NCBI RefSeq assembly: GCF_007995085.1
Contig: NZ_VOQS01000005.1
Coordinates: 310,001 to 374,000, forward strand
DNA: 64,000 nucleotides
Direction of reading: 5' to 3'
Origin: Paraburkholderia azotifigens
GTDB lineage: Bacteria; Pseudomonadota; Gammaproteobacteria; Burkholderiales; Burkholderiaceae
The notes beneath the pieces were generated by a model that did no database searches, was not told where the DNA came from, and worked only from the letters and a program-made list of their open reading frames with translations. Of the stretch, positions 54,636 through 64,000 are shown piece by piece. The translations under genes were made by a program, and so were the position numbers. Each line of letters starts with the position of its first letter. Position 1 is the first letter of the stretch.

Positions 54636-55667
54636 ATGAGCAGCAGAAGCACCACGTATTTCGCGCCGCTGATCGCGCTTTGCGCGGCGACGCTTGCGGC
54701 AACGCCGGCACTCGCCGCGGACCCGATCGTCTTCACGAGCTGGGGCGGCACCACGCAGTCTTCGCAGCAGAAGAACTGGGCGCAGCCGTTCACGCAGGCG
54801 ACGGGCATCAACGTGCTGATGGACGGCCCGACCGACTACGGCAAGCTCAAGGCGATGGTCGACAGCGGCAATGTGAACTGGGATGTCGTCGATGTCGAAG
54901 GCGACTTCGCTTACGCCGCGCAAAAGGCAGGGCTGATCGAGCCGATCGACTATTCCGTCGTGAAGAAGGACGAACTCGATCCGCGCTTTTCCACGCCGGC
55001 TGCCGTAGGCAGCTTCTACTACTCGTTCGTGCTCGGCTACAACAAGTCGAAGTACACGGGCGCGCAGCCGCAAAACTGGGCCGATCTGTTCGACACGAAG
55101 AAATTCCCCGGCAAGCGCACGTTCTACAAGTGGTCGGCTCCCGGCGTGCTGGAAATCGCGCTGCTCGCCGATGGCGTGCCGCCGAACAAGCTCTATCCGC
55201 TCGATCTCGACCGCGCATTCAAGAAGCTCGACACGATCAAGGGCGACATCGTGTGGTGGAGCGGCGGCGCGCAGTCCCAGCAGCTGCTGGCGTCGGGCGA
55301 AGCGCCCATCGGCATGTTCTGGAACGGACGTCTGCATGCGCTCGAACAGACGGGCGTGCCCGTCGGCATTTCCTGGAACCAGAACCTGACGGCCGCCGAC
55401 ATGCTGGTGATTCCGAAGGGCGCGAAGCACAAGGCCGAAGCGATGAAGTACCTCGCTGCCGCAACGAGCGCACAGGCGCAGGCGAAGTTCGCCACCGAAA
55501 CGGGCTATGCGCCCGTCAACGTGAAGTCGGCCTCGCTGATGTCGCCGGCAATCGCGAAGACACTGCCCGATCAGTACAAGACCTCGCAGATCAATCTCGA
55601 CATGAAGTACTGGGCCGAGAATCGCGACGCCATAGCCAAGCGCTGGTACGCGTGGCAGTCCAAGTAA
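54636..55667 (+). CDS. ABC transporter substrate-binding protein, polyamine/PotD-like
   Basis: A 343-residue periplasmic protein. Its signal peptide ends near ATPALAADP. The start of the mature protein is typical (IVFTSWGGTTQSSQQKNWA, then PFTQATGINVLMDGPTDYGK), matching the family of spermidine/putrescine and other cation- or amide-binding proteins. The ligand is unknown. It is followed by two permeases and an ATPase of the same family, giving a full importer. AGGAGA precedes the ATG. Confidence 0.9.
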   Translation: MSSRSTTYFAPLIALCAATLAATPALAADPIVFTSWGGTTQSSQQKNWAQPFTQATGINVLMDGPTDYGKLKAMVDSGNVNWDVVDVEGDFAYAAQKAGLIEPIDYSVVKKDELDPRFSTPAAVGSFYYSFVLGYNKSKYTGAQPQNWADLFDTKKFPGKRTFYKWSAPGVLEIALLADGVPPNKLYPLDLDRAFKKLDTIKGDIVWWSGGAQSQQLLASGEAPIGMFWNGRLHALEQTGVPVGISWNQNLTAADMLVIPKGAKHKAEAMKYLAAATSAQAQAKFATETGYAPVNVKSASLMSPAIAKTLPDQYKTSQINLDMKYWAENRDAIAKRWYAWQSK

Positions 55668-55725
55668 GCGCGCGGCGCATGAACGTCGCCCATGAGCGTC
55701 GCACAGTCACCGGAGTGGAGACACC

Positions 55726-56607
55726 ATGCCTAATGTCCTGAGTACCGTCGCGCATCCGCTCGCGTCGGGCATGCGCCGGCGGCGCGACTGGCGCAGCATT
55801 CGCCTGCTGGTGCCCGCGCTGCTGCTGCTCGTGATCTTCTTCCTGCTGCCCGTGCTGTCGCTGCTGTTGCGCAGCGTGCTGGAGCCGTCGCCGGGGCTGC
55901 ACAACTACGCGCAACTGGTTGGCTCGACGACCTATCTGCGCGTGTTCGGCAATACGTTTCTGGTGGCGACGGTCGTGACACTGGCGACGCTCGCAATCGG
56001 CTTTCCGACTGCGTGGCTGCTCGCCATTGCACCGCGCAAGCTGAGTTCGCTGCTGTTCGCGATCCTGCTGCTGTCGATGTGGACCAATCTGCTGGCGCGA
56101 ACCTTCGCCTGGATGGTGCTGTTGCAGCAGACGGGCCCCATCAACCGCATGCTGATGGCGCTCGGCATCATCAGCGAGCCGCTGACGCTCGTGAACAACC
56201 TGATCGGCGTAACGATCGGCATGACGTACATCATGCTGCCATTTCTCGTGATGCCGCTGCATGCGACGCTGCGCAGCATCGATCCGTCGACGCTGCGGGC
56301 CGCCGCGATCTGCGGCGCGAGCCGCTGGCAGGCGTTCTGGCGGATCCTGGTGCCGCTCGCCATGCCGGGTATCGCGAGCGGCGCGCTGATGGTGTTCGTG
56401 ATGGCGCTCGGTTATTTCGTCACGCCTGCGTTGCTCGGCGGCGCGTCGTACATGATGCTCGCGGAACTGATCGCGCAGCTCGTGCAGCAATTGCTGAACT
56501 GGGGACTCGCAGGTGCGGCTGCATTCGTGCTGCTCGCCGTAACGCTTGCGCTCTATGCGTTGCAATTGCGCTTCACGGATAGTGCTAAAGCGACTAGAGC
56601 GTGTTAG
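55726..56607 (+). CDS. ABC permease 1, tail altered by an IS element
   Basis: A 293-residue PotB-like permease with six helices. The EAA loop reads LRAAAICGASRWQAFWRILV. The IS5-type element inserted at 56594-56597 near the last codons. The present end is KATRAC; before insertion, reading across the CTAG gives KATSGGR and a stop at 57467-57469. Only the last few residues changed, so the permease is probably still functional. Confidence 0.9.
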   Translation: MPNVLSTVAHPLASGMRRRRDWRSIRLLVPALLLLVIFFLLPVLSLLLRSVLEPSPGLHNYAQLVGSTTYLRVFGNTFLVATVVTLATLAIGFPTAWLLAIAPRKLSSLLFAILLLSMWTNLLARTFAWMVLLQQTGPINRMLMALGIISEPLTLVNNLIGVTIGMTYIMLPFLVMPLHATLRSIDPSTLRAAAICGASRWQAFWRILVPLAMPGIASGALMVFVMALGYFVTPALLGGASYMMLAELIAQLVQQLLNWGLAGAAAFVLLAVTLALYALQLRFTDSAKATRAC

Positions 56608-57452
56608 GCACTTGCTGCCAAACCTGGTAACCTGGCGGAATGAGCAAACGCCGCCCCTACCCAACGGATGTATCGGATGAAGAATGGCACTTCGCCGCGC
56701 CGTATTTGACCTTGATGAACAAAGACGCACCGCAGCGTCGATACGAACTGCGCGAAATGTTCAACGCGCTTCGCTGGATCGTGCGCGCGGGTGCACCCTG
56801 GCGCCTGTTGCCCAATGACTTCCCGCCGTGGGAGATGGTCTATCAGCAAACGCAACGCTGGATTCAGGCGGGTTGTTTCGAGGCCATGGTCAGCGATTTG
56901 CGTTCGATCATACGAGTCGCACAGGGGCGCCAGGGGCAGCCCAGCGCGGTGATTCTCGATGGGCGCACGCTGCAGTCGACGTGCGAGAGCGGGCCGCGAG
57001 CCGGTTATGACGGATACAAGCGCAAACAAGGCAGCAAGGTCCATATGGCCGTCGATACTCTGGGGCAGTTGCTTGCTGTGCATGTAACACCAGCCAATGA
57101 ACAGGAGCGTGCACAGGTCGGCGAGCTTGCGCGTCAGGTCCAGCAGGCCACCGGCCAGACAGTGAAAGTCGCGTTTGCCGATCAGGGATATACCGGCGAG
57201 GAACCTGCGCAGGCCGCGCTTGACGAGGGAATTGAGCTTCAAGTGATCAAACTGGCGGAAGCGAAAAAGGGCTTTGTCCTGTTGCCGCGCCGCTGGGTTG
57301 TAGAGCGCAGCTTCGGCTGGTTGAATCGCTTTCGTCGACTCGCGCGCGATTACGAGCGCTTGCCAGAAACACTTGCCGGGCTTCACTTCGTCATCTTTGC
57401 CGTTCTGATGCTCGTCCATTTCGGAAACCTCACCAAAAGTGCCTAACACGCT
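56598..57452 (+). mobile_element. IS5-family insertion sequence, 855 bp
   Basis: Perfect 16-base terminal inverted repeats AGCGTGTTAGGCACTT at 56598-56613 and 57437-57452. CTAG flanks both sides (56594-56597 and 57453-57456) as the target duplication; being palindromic it can also be read as a TA duplication with GAGCG ends. One transposase gene fills the element in the direction of the operon. Confidence 0.93.
56640..57446 (+). CDS. IS5-family transposase
   Basis: A 268-residue DDE transposase in one frame. The N-terminal domain carries [17 protein letters not shown] and [18 protein letters not shown]. The catalytic triad is in [19 protein letters not shown] and [18 protein letters not shown]. 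It reads through into the operon direction and reaches the right terminal repeat. It appears complete, hence a recent insertion. Confidence 0.94.
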   Translation: MSKRRPYPTDVSDEEWHFAAPYLTLMNKDAPQRRYELREMFNALRWIVRAGAPWRLLPNDFPPWEMVYQQTQRWIQAGCFEAMVSDLRSIIRVAQGRQGQPSAVILDGRTLQSTCESGPRAGYDGYKRKQGSKVHMAVDTLGQLLAVHVTPANEQERAQVGELARQVQQATGQTVKVAFADQGYTGEEPAQAALDEGIELQVIKLAEAKKGFVLLPRRWVVERSFGWLNRFRRLARDYERLPETLAGLHFVIFAVLMLVHFGNLTKSA

Positions 57453-57475
57453 CTAGCGGAGGACGCTGAGATGAA

Positions 57476-57545
57476 ACAACCCCCACGCTCACTACGTTCG
57501 CTGCCCCCGAGGGGGCGTCGGCCTCCCTTGGGGCGGCCCGGCGGG
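57476..57545 (+). repeat. Beta-proteobacterial REP-like element between permease genes
   Basis: A 70-base GC-rich stretch with the CCCACGCTCACTACGTTCGC opening and the hairpin GCCCCC-GA-GGGGGC (57503-57516), followed by a second G-rich box. I recall this sequence as a common dispersed element in Burkholderiales intergenic DNA. It would sit in the spacer of the two permeases. Confidence 0.65.
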
Positions 57546-57554
57546 AGGACTGAC

Positions 57555-58349
57555 ATGTTGCTCGATTTCGACCGTCTAGGCGCTTTGCGCTGGGTGCTGC
57601 TTGCTATTGGCGCTGCCGTCGCGCTCTTCCTTCTGTTGCCGATCGTGTTCATCGTCGCGCTGTCGTTCGGCGACTCGCAGTGGCTGATCTTTCCGCCGCC
57701 GGGCTGGACGCTGGAGTGGTATCGCCAGTTGTTCACCGACGCAGGCTGGATCGACTCGCTGCTGACGAGCGTGAAGCTCGCGGTGATCGTGATGGTGCTG
57801 TCCGTTTTCATTGGCTTTCTCGCATCGCTTGCGCTGGTGCGCGGCAAGTTTCGCGGACGCAACGCGGTCAAGGCGTTCTTTCTCACGCCGATGGTATTGC
57901 CCGTCGTCGTGCTGGCCGTCGCACTGTATGCGTTCTTTCTGCGCATCGGCATGAACGGCACGATGACGGGCTTCGTGATCGGCCATCTGATCATCGCGTT
58001 GCCGTTCTCGATCATTTCGATCAGCAATTCGCTCGCGAGCTTCGACACGGCGCTCGAAGATGCCGCGCTGATTTGCGGCGCATCGCCGCTCGAAGTGAAG
58101 CTGCGCGTGACCTTGCCCGCGATCCGCCTGGGCATCTTCGCTGCCGCGATCTTTGCGTTCCTCGCATCGTGGGACGAAGTGGTGGTATCGATCTTCATGG
58201 CGAGCCCCACGCTGCAGACGCTTCCCGTGCGTATCTGGGCAACGCTGCGGCAAGACCTGACACCCGTCGTCGCGGCAGCGTCTTCGCTGCTCGTCGGCTT
58301 GACAACTGTATTGATGCTGGCGGGCGCCGTACTGCGCCGCGCGCGCTAA
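57555..58349 (+). CDS. ABC permease 2
   Basis: A 264-residue PotC-like permease with six helices. The EAA loop reads LEDAALICGASPLEVKLRV. ATG at 57555 follows GGGAGG; an in-frame ATG at 57471, also preceded by GGAGGA, would put the REP-like DNA in the coding region and give a basic, Pro-rich leader, so I prefer 57555. It forms the channel with permease 1. Confidence 0.9.
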   Translation: MLLDFDRLGALRWVLLAIGAAVALFLLLPIVFIVALSFGDSQWLIFPPPGWTLEWYRQLFTDAGWIDSLLTSVKLAVIVMVLSVFIGFLASLALVRGKFRGRNAVKAFFLTPMVLPVVVLAVALYAFFLRIGMNGTMTGFVIGHLIIALPFSIISISNSLASFDTALEDAALICGASPLEVKLRVTLPAIRLGIFAAAIFAFLASWDEVVVSIFMASPTLQTLPVRIWATLRQDLTPVVAAASSLLVGLTTVLMLAGAVLRRAR

Positions 58350-58377
58350 TCGACGTAAACCGCGAGGTGAACCAGAC

Positions 58378-59475
<1,098 letters not shown>

Positions 59476-59483
59476 CGACTGCC

Positions 59484-60179
59484 ATGAATCACGCGCTGCC
59501 TTCACTGAAAGTCGAACGTCGTACGACGACGTTGCGCGAACTCGCGCTGGAGAAGATGCGCACGGCGATACTCGAAGCGCATTTTCATCCCGGCGAGCGC
59601 CTCGTCGAGCGATCGCTCTGCGAGGAACTGGGCGTGAGCCGCACCGTGGTGCGCGAGGTGTTGCGGCATCTGGAAACGGAAGGCCTCGTCGATTCGATTC
59701 CGAATCAGGGGCCGATTGTCGCGATGCTCGATTCGGATACGGCTGCCGAGATCTACGAAATCCGCGCACTGCTGGAAGGCGATGCCGCGATGGCCTGCGC
59801 GTTGCATGCCGACGAAGCAGTTTTTGCACGCCTTGCCGATTGCATTGCGCGCATCCAGCAGGCGTTCGACATGCATGCGCATCAAACCGTGCGCGAGCTG
59901 ACGACGGTCTTCTACGAGGCGATGTTTCATGGCGGCGGCAAGAAGGTCGCGTGGGAGATCGTGCAGACGCTGAATGCGCGCATCAACCGCCTGCGCGCGA
60001 TGACGATTGCTTCCGACGATCGTGGGCGGCAGGCGGTGCAGGAAATGAACCGCATACTCGACGCGCTGCGTGCCCGCGATGGGCAGCGCGCGCGTGAGGC
60101 GGCCACTGCGCATGTGGCGCGTGTCGCGGATATTGCCGCGGAGTTGTTGCGGCAGACGGTTGGGGAGGCGTCTGCCTGA
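59484..60179 (+). CDS. GntR-family regulator (FCD type), copy 2
   Basis: A 231-residue regulator, a close paralogue of that at 48288: TLRELALEKMRTAILEAHF, LVERSLCEELGVSRTVVREV, LRHLETEGLVDSIPNQGPIV, and the ARINRLRAMTIASDDRG run in the effector domain. It lies eight bases after the ATPase gene and is expressed with the operon. The likely start is 59484 (MNHALPSLKV); earlier starts fall in the ATPase gene. It may give feedback control with copy 1. Confidence 0.9.
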   Translation: MNHALPSLKVERRTTTLRELALEKMRTAILEAHFHPGERLVERSLCEELGVSRTVVREVLRHLETEGLVDSIPNQGPIVAMLDSDTAAEIYEIRALLEGDAAMACALHADEAVFARLADCIARIQQAFDMHAHQTVRELTTVFYEAMFHGGGKKVAWEIVQTLNARINRLRAMTIASDDRGRQAVQEMNRILDALRARDGQRAREAATAHVARVADIAAELLRQTVGEASA

Positions 60180-60426
60180 GACTTTGAAATAACGGTTAAA
60201 GGTTTTGTGAATAACGGGGCATGGAGGTAATGCAGCGCGCTTGAGAAGATTGTTAAATGCGGCGCATGGCAATGAGTTATTTTTTGCCGATATGCGAATG
60301 GCATCTGATAATCCGGCAATTACGACCCGATACATATCGTCTTTAAAATGCGATTGCGATTTACGTCTTCAATTCTGTATTATCGCGCGGTAGCGCGTGG
60401 GCGCAATCGGATAAACAAGAGGCGGT

Positions 60427-61332
60427 ATGGGGGCGCAGGACATAGTCGGGGCGATAACGGGCGGATTGACGCAGACCGGCCGGCTGCTGAAGCTGGACAC
60501 GCCGCTGGGTGCCGATGTGCTGCTGCCGCAACGCGCGCTTGGCTTTGCGGCGCTGGGCCGCGATAGCGCCTTTACCGTCGACGTTATTTCCTCACGCGAC
60601 GGCATCGAACTCAAGTCGCTAATTGCGCAGTCCGTTACGTTATGGATCCAGCAGAGCGAACAGACTTATCGCCCGCATCACGGTTATGTGCATACCGCAA
60701 GGCGGCTCGGTTCCGACAGCGCGCTGACCAGCTATCAGATCGGCTTTACGTCGTGGCTGCATTTTCTGCGCTTCAGAAAAGACGCGCGCATCTGGCAGGA
60801 TAAAACCGCCGACGCGATTCTCACGGATGTATTCAACGCTCATCCTCAGGCGCAAGGCGCTTTCCGCTTTGCTTTGAGCCAGCCGCTTGCGCAGCGCTCG
60901 TTCTGCGTGCAATACGAAACCGACTGGAATTTCTGTCATCGGCTGATGGAAGCCGAAGGGCTGTTCAGTTACGTCGAGCAGGCCGCGGACGGCAAATCGC
61001 ATACGCTCGTCATCACGGACGATATCGGCACGCTCAAACCAATGTCGCTGCAGACCGTGAACTTCTACCGAGCGGGCACGAACAGCGAGACGAACGCTTT
61101 CATTCAATGGAGCGGCACGCGTACGTTGCAAAGCACGACGCTGACCACGCGCACGTTCGACTACAAGTCGCCTGCGACCGCCATCAATCCGAAGGGCACT
61201 TCGGTGCCGACGATGACCACGCAAGGCGATCTGCCCGCGCAGGCCGAAGTCTACGAGTACACGGGTGCTTACACGTACGGCGCGCAGGGTCGCTGTCGAC
61301 AGCGGCCAAGTGGTCTTGCCGAATATGATTAA
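60427..61332 (+). pseudogene. vgrG: Truncated type VI secretion VgrG
   Basis: The first 290 or so residues of a VgrG spike protein. Marks are LLKLDTPLGADVLLPQRALG, the gp27-like half (SVTLWIQQSEQTYRPHHGYV, RRLGSDSALTSYQIGF) and YETDWNFCHRLMEAEGLFSY. The frame ends at about 61290 in YTYGAQGR, far before the gp5-like needle, and runs into foreign bases for 14 codons. It cannot form a spike. The preceding 250 bases are AT rich. Confidence 0.85.
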
Positions 61333-61390
61333 CCAGTCCCACATCGATGACCCGGTAGGCAAGGCGCTTGGTCGCCTGTTGGCAAAGTAA
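61295..61390 (+). pseudogene. Orphan C-terminal tail of a T6SS effector-like protein
   Basis: From 61295 a second frame, shifted by one relative to vgrG, reads SGQVVLPNMINQSHIDDPVG, then KALGRLLAK and a stop at 61390. It ends like a complete protein and lies two bases before the next start. It looks like the last 32 residues of a gene whose body was deleted together with the end of vgrG. A Tle-type lipase effector is possible but not shown. Confidence 0.5.
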
Positions 61391-61391
61391 C

Positions 61392-62627
61392 ATGCAAAAT
61401 TCGTCACGCTGGAAGTTGCTGCTGGGCGGCCTTGCTTTGCTCGCCGTCTCGACTTATGGATATCAGAAGATGACGGCAGGTTGGGAAACGGTCTCGACGA
61501 CATTTGGGAAAAGTGACAAACCCTATGGTGGCGGTGCCTTCCGCCTTCATGGCGACGATGTCATTAGTCTCAAGGTCGCGGGGCCCGAACTGAAGTTCAA
61601 ACCGGCTAGCGAGCTCAAGAACCCGGACGTCGCGGAGTTCACTGAAGCATGGATGGACGACGCTTCCGAGCGTCTGAACCGACGTACGGTAGCTTTCCTG
61701 AGGGGCACGCTCGGGACTGGTTTGACACGCACTTTCCAGCAGCAAGGTCAGAATGCCGCCTGGTGGTACTCGAAGGACTGGGGCACGGTGTACGTCAGCA
61801 CGGCATGGATGGACTACAAAGCGTCACAGGCTTCGAACGGGCTGACACCCCAGATCACGAAACTATGGCGATCGGGCGACGGCGGCCTGAACTGGACGCA
61901 ATTGAAGTGGCAAGAGACGCATAACATCGGGAAGCTGCTGTTCCTGGATCCGCAACGGGGATATGCGATCGGATGGGGACCGCACGTATGGCGCACAGCC
62001 GACGGCGGACAGTCATGGCACGAAGTGAAGGTGCCGCCACTCGCCGACGCCGGAAAACCTCACAAGACGTTTGATGCGGTCAACCTCGGGCCCGATGGCG
62101 TGCTGCGCGTCGCTTATCATGTCGAGCAATTGGGTGACGTGAAGACATCGAGTCTGGTCTACCGGATGGGTTGGAATCAGTCTGACTTCGAGCAGGATGT
62201 CGCGCTGCCAAACCAGACAGTAGTCGACCTTCAATCGTCCCCGGACGCGAGCGCGGGATATTCGTTGTATGCGCTATCGCGGCTTGGCGCACCGCGCAAT
62301 CCAGATGATCCTAACGATAAAGGGCATCGGACTGGCGCACTGTCGGTATGGACTAGCGATCGGCGAACTCAAGTGCGACAGTTGCGCACGTTTGATGACC
62401 ATTTGATGCTTGACGGTCTTAACGTAGGCAAACACGGAGTACTGCTGACCTACGCTACCGATGCGACGGGCAACGGCGCGCCGCAGGATCTCACGTTCAT
62501 CAGCACGGATGCCGGATCATCATGGAAAGAGTTAAAGGACGGCGCCGCTCAAGGTGGATATTTCGATTCCGATACAAACACCCAGTACGCGTTGTTTGCC
62601 TATACGCTGAAGAAGCGGAAATTCTAA
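61392..62627 (+). CDS. Membrane-anchored BNR/YCF48-like propeller, putative T6SS immunity protein
   Basis: A 411-residue protein with one N-terminal membrane helix (WKLLLGGLALLAVSTYGY) and a periplasmic beta-propeller. BNR-like repeats are KLWRSGDGGLNWTQLKW, HVWRTADGGQSWHEVKV and FISTDAGSSWKELKDG. It directly follows the effector tail on the same strand, the usual place of an immunity gene, and may protect against a lost phospholipase effector of the Tle3 kind. That assignment rests on context. Start at 61392; a codon at 61368 is less likely. Confidence 0.6.
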   Translation: MQNSSRWKLLLGGLALLAVSTYGYQKMTAGWETVSTTFGKSDKPYGGGAFRLHGDDVISLKVAGPELKFKPASELKNPDVAEFTEAWMDDASERLNRRTVAFLRGTLGTGLTRTFQQQGQNAAWWYSKDWGTVYVSTAWMDYKASQASNGLTPQITKLWRSGDGGLNWTQLKWQETHNIGKLLFLDPQRGYAIGWGPHVWRTADGGQSWHEVKVPPLADAGKPHKTFDAVNLGPDGVLRVAYHVEQLGDVKTSSLVYRMGWNQSDFEQDVALPNQTVVDLQSSPDASAGYSLYALSRLGAPRNPDDPNDKGHRTGALSVWTSDRRTQVRQLRTFDDHLMLDGLNVGKHGVLLTYATDATGNGAPQDLTFISTDAGSSWKELKDGAAQGGYFDSDTNTQYALFAYTLKKRKF

Positions 62628-62702
62628 AACTTTGATCCGGTGCTTGAATCGTCGCGTACGCAATTGATCAGCAGCGCAGATTACGCCTAGACGGGTCCCC
62701 AT

Positions 62703-62810
62703 ATGGATGGCAGCGAAGCGATCGCGCTGGTGTCTCCCGTCGCGACGCTATCTGCGATTGGCCTTACCATGCAAATCGGCAAAACCACCCCCATCCCGAC
62801 AAAGCCATAA
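62703..62810 (+). other. Short open frame of 35 codons, uncertain
   Basis: ATG at 62703 opens 35 codons (MDGSEAIALVSPVATLSAIG and on to TTPIPTKP). The moderate hydrophobicity would allow a membrane-embedded peptide or a remnant of a larger gene from the type VI region. No ribosome site stands before it. I would not call it a gene. Confidence 0.25.
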
Positions 62811-62864
62811 CCCGACTTCACGAATAATGACTCACACCGTCACTATTCACAGAGAGAGAAGTCG

Positions 62865-63344
62865 ATGTCGAGCAACACAGAAGTCCGTCTGCCGCTGCCG
62901 CCGTTTACACGCGAAACCGCCATCCAGAAAGTGAGGCAAGCCGAAGACGGCTGGAATTCGCGTGACGCGGCCAAAGTCGCACTGGTGTATTCGCAAGACA
63001 CCTGGTGGCGCAACCGGGCGGAGTTCGTCCACAACCGCGACGAAGTGCGCACGTTCCTCGCGCGCAAATGGGACAAGGAACTGGAGTACCGTCTGATCAA
63101 GGAACTGTGGGCCTTCACGGATAACCGCATCGCGGTGCGCTTCGCCTATGAATGGCGAGACGATGCCGGCAACTGGTTCCGCTCGTATGGCAACGAGAAC
63201 TGGGAGTTCGGTCCCGATGGCCTGATGCACCATCGCCACGCAAGCATCAACGATCTGCCGATCAAGGAGAACGAGCGCAAGTTCTTCTGGCCGCTCGGCC
63301 GCCGACCCGACGATCATCCGGGCTTGAGCGAACTGGGCCTCTGA
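62865..63344 (+). CDS. DUF1348 / SnoaL-like nuclear transport factor 2 family protein
   Basis: A 159-residue protein with the cone-shaped NTF2-like fold of DUF1348. The family runs [39 protein letters not shown] and [20 protein letters not shown] are clear. The function is unknown; homologues are often stress- or detoxification-linked. GAGAGAG precedes the ATG at 62865. It has no operon partner. Confidence 0.9.
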   Translation: MSSNTEVRLPLPPFTRETAIQKVRQAEDGWNSRDAAKVALVYSQDTWWRNRAEFVHNRDEVRTFLARKWDKELEYRLIKELWAFTDNRIAVRFAYEWRDDAGNWFRSYGNENWEFGPDGLMHHRHASINDLPIKENERKFFWPLGRRPDDHPGLSELGL

Positions 63345-63519
63345 TCCACTCAGCGAAGCTGAACGATCGCTAACACATAGCTGACACGATTGTGTGTCCG
63401 CTATGTGCACGCGAACCCCTCTCCAGCGAACCCTTGTGCAGTTCACCGACTCATTGTGTATAGCTGTGGCAGAATCTCGCGCGCATCCAATGAACAGTTG
63501 AACAAACGCTGGAGACGTC

Positions 63520-64000
63520 GTGATTCAAGGTATTGCCCGCTTCTTTACGCAGGTGGTTCACCGCTTTCTGCCTGATCCCCTCATTTTTGCGCTGCTTCTG
63601 ACGGCGATCACGTTTGCGCTGTCGTTGGGCCTCACGCCCAGGACGCCCGACGAACTCGTGTTCATGTGGGGCAGCGGCTTCTGGAACCTGCTCGCATTCA
63701 CGATGCAGATGGCGCTGATCCTCGTGACAGGGCATGCACTGGCGACGTCCGGGCCCGTCAAGAATGCGCTGTCGGCTTTGGGCAGCATGGCGAAGACGCC
63801 CGCGCAGGGCACGATGCTCGTCGCGCTGGTGAGCGGCGTCGCGTGCGCGATCAACTGGGGCTTCGGTCTCGTGCTCGGCGCCATGTTCGCGCGCGAAGTG
63901 GCGAGACGTGTGCGCGGCGTCGATTACCGCCTGCTGGTGGCGGCCGCCTATATGGGCTTCCTCACATGGCATGGCGGTTTGTCGGGTTCGGTGCCGCTCG
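63520..64000 (+). CDS. Short-chain fatty acid transporter, AtoE-like, cut by the window end
   Basis: The first 160 residues of an AtoE-family transporter (TIGR00366-like). It starts with GTG at 63520 preceded by GGAG. Helices at the N-terminus (DPLIFALLLTAITFALSLGL, MQMALILVTGHALATSGPV) and the SGVACAINWGFGLVLGAMFA block with the following MGFLTWHGGLSGSVPL are typical. It would import butyrate or similar acids. The gene continues beyond the window. Confidence 0.85.
   Translation, partial: MIQGIARFFTQVVHRFLPDPLIFALLLTAITFALSLGLTPRTPDELVFMWGSGFWNLLAFTMQMALILVTGHALATSGPVKNALSALGSMAKTPAQGTMLVALVSGVACAINWGFGLVLGAMFAREVARRVRGVDYRLLVAAAYMGFLTWHGGLSGSVPL

Noticed and set aside
60427..62627. Active type VI secretion or prophage tail cluster
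   Set aside because: VgrG is truncated before its needle part and no other secretion or phage gene is present.

Overview
The window looks like a chromosome segment from Burkholderia sensu lato, most likely Paraburkholderia or Caballeronia. It is GC rich, has a Burkholderia-type general porin, a DUF3563 small protein, many LysR and GntR regulators and typical sugar-acid and sulfonate-type catabolic islands. I see no tRNA, rRNA, CRISPR array or prophage. The right end cuts a short-chain fatty-acid transporter gene.

Layout. 0.1-3 kb: a small hypothetical protein, an orphan ParA ATPase, an OmpW-like porin and an orphan immunity-like gene. 3-8 kb: a ferritin-like di-iron protein translationally coupled to a GH35 beta-galactosidase, convergent with a GH36-like alpha-galactosidase and an ABM monooxygenase. 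8-16 kb: two MFS transporters, an SDR, a LysR regulator, two cell-wall enzymes (a PBP7-type DD-peptidase and an M23 endopeptidase), a small secreted protein, a broken LysR gene and a DUF3563 gene. 16-24.7 kb: an MFS transporter, a short flagellin, an aldo/keto reductase divergent from a LysR gene, a fused dihydroxyacetone kinase, a decayed SsuA-like gene and an orphan histidine kinase. A class C-like group II intron (about 24720-26589) sits just behind the kinase terminator.

26.6-34.2 kb is an eight-gene minus-strand operon: an UTRA-type GntR regulator, an AprA-like flavoprotein, an AprB-like ferredoxin, a TauT/NitT-type ABC transporter (three genes), a HEAT-repeat protein and a DUF971 protein. 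It joins uptake of a small anion or organosulfur-like compound to an APS/fumarate-reductase-like redox pair, and I regard it as the best candidate for an undescribed system. A frameshifted PLP decarboxylase follows.

36-44 kb is a glucarate/galactarate island. GudD makes 5-dehydro-4-deoxyglucarate. Two routes then leave it: KdgD plus a ketoglutarate-semialdehyde dehydrogenase to 2-oxoglutarate, and GarL plus GarR to pyruvate and glycerate. A lactonase and a FadR-type regulator complete it. Next come a candidate small RNA, a porin, a second short flagellin and a diguanylate cyclase.

48-60 kb is a second catabolic operon bounded by two paralogous GntR regulators: an AA_synth-family protein, an alpha/beta hydrolase, a flavin reductase with a Nudix-like tail, a luciferase-like monooxygenase, an aldehyde dehydrogenase, a NIPSNAP protein and a polyamine-type ABC transporter. 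An IS5-family element has inserted between the two permease genes. The chemistry recalls the Rut pyrimidine pathway but the set is different. The right end holds a type VI secretion scar (vgrG fragment, out-of-frame effector tail, immunity-like gene), a DUF1348 protein and the truncated AtoE-like transporter.
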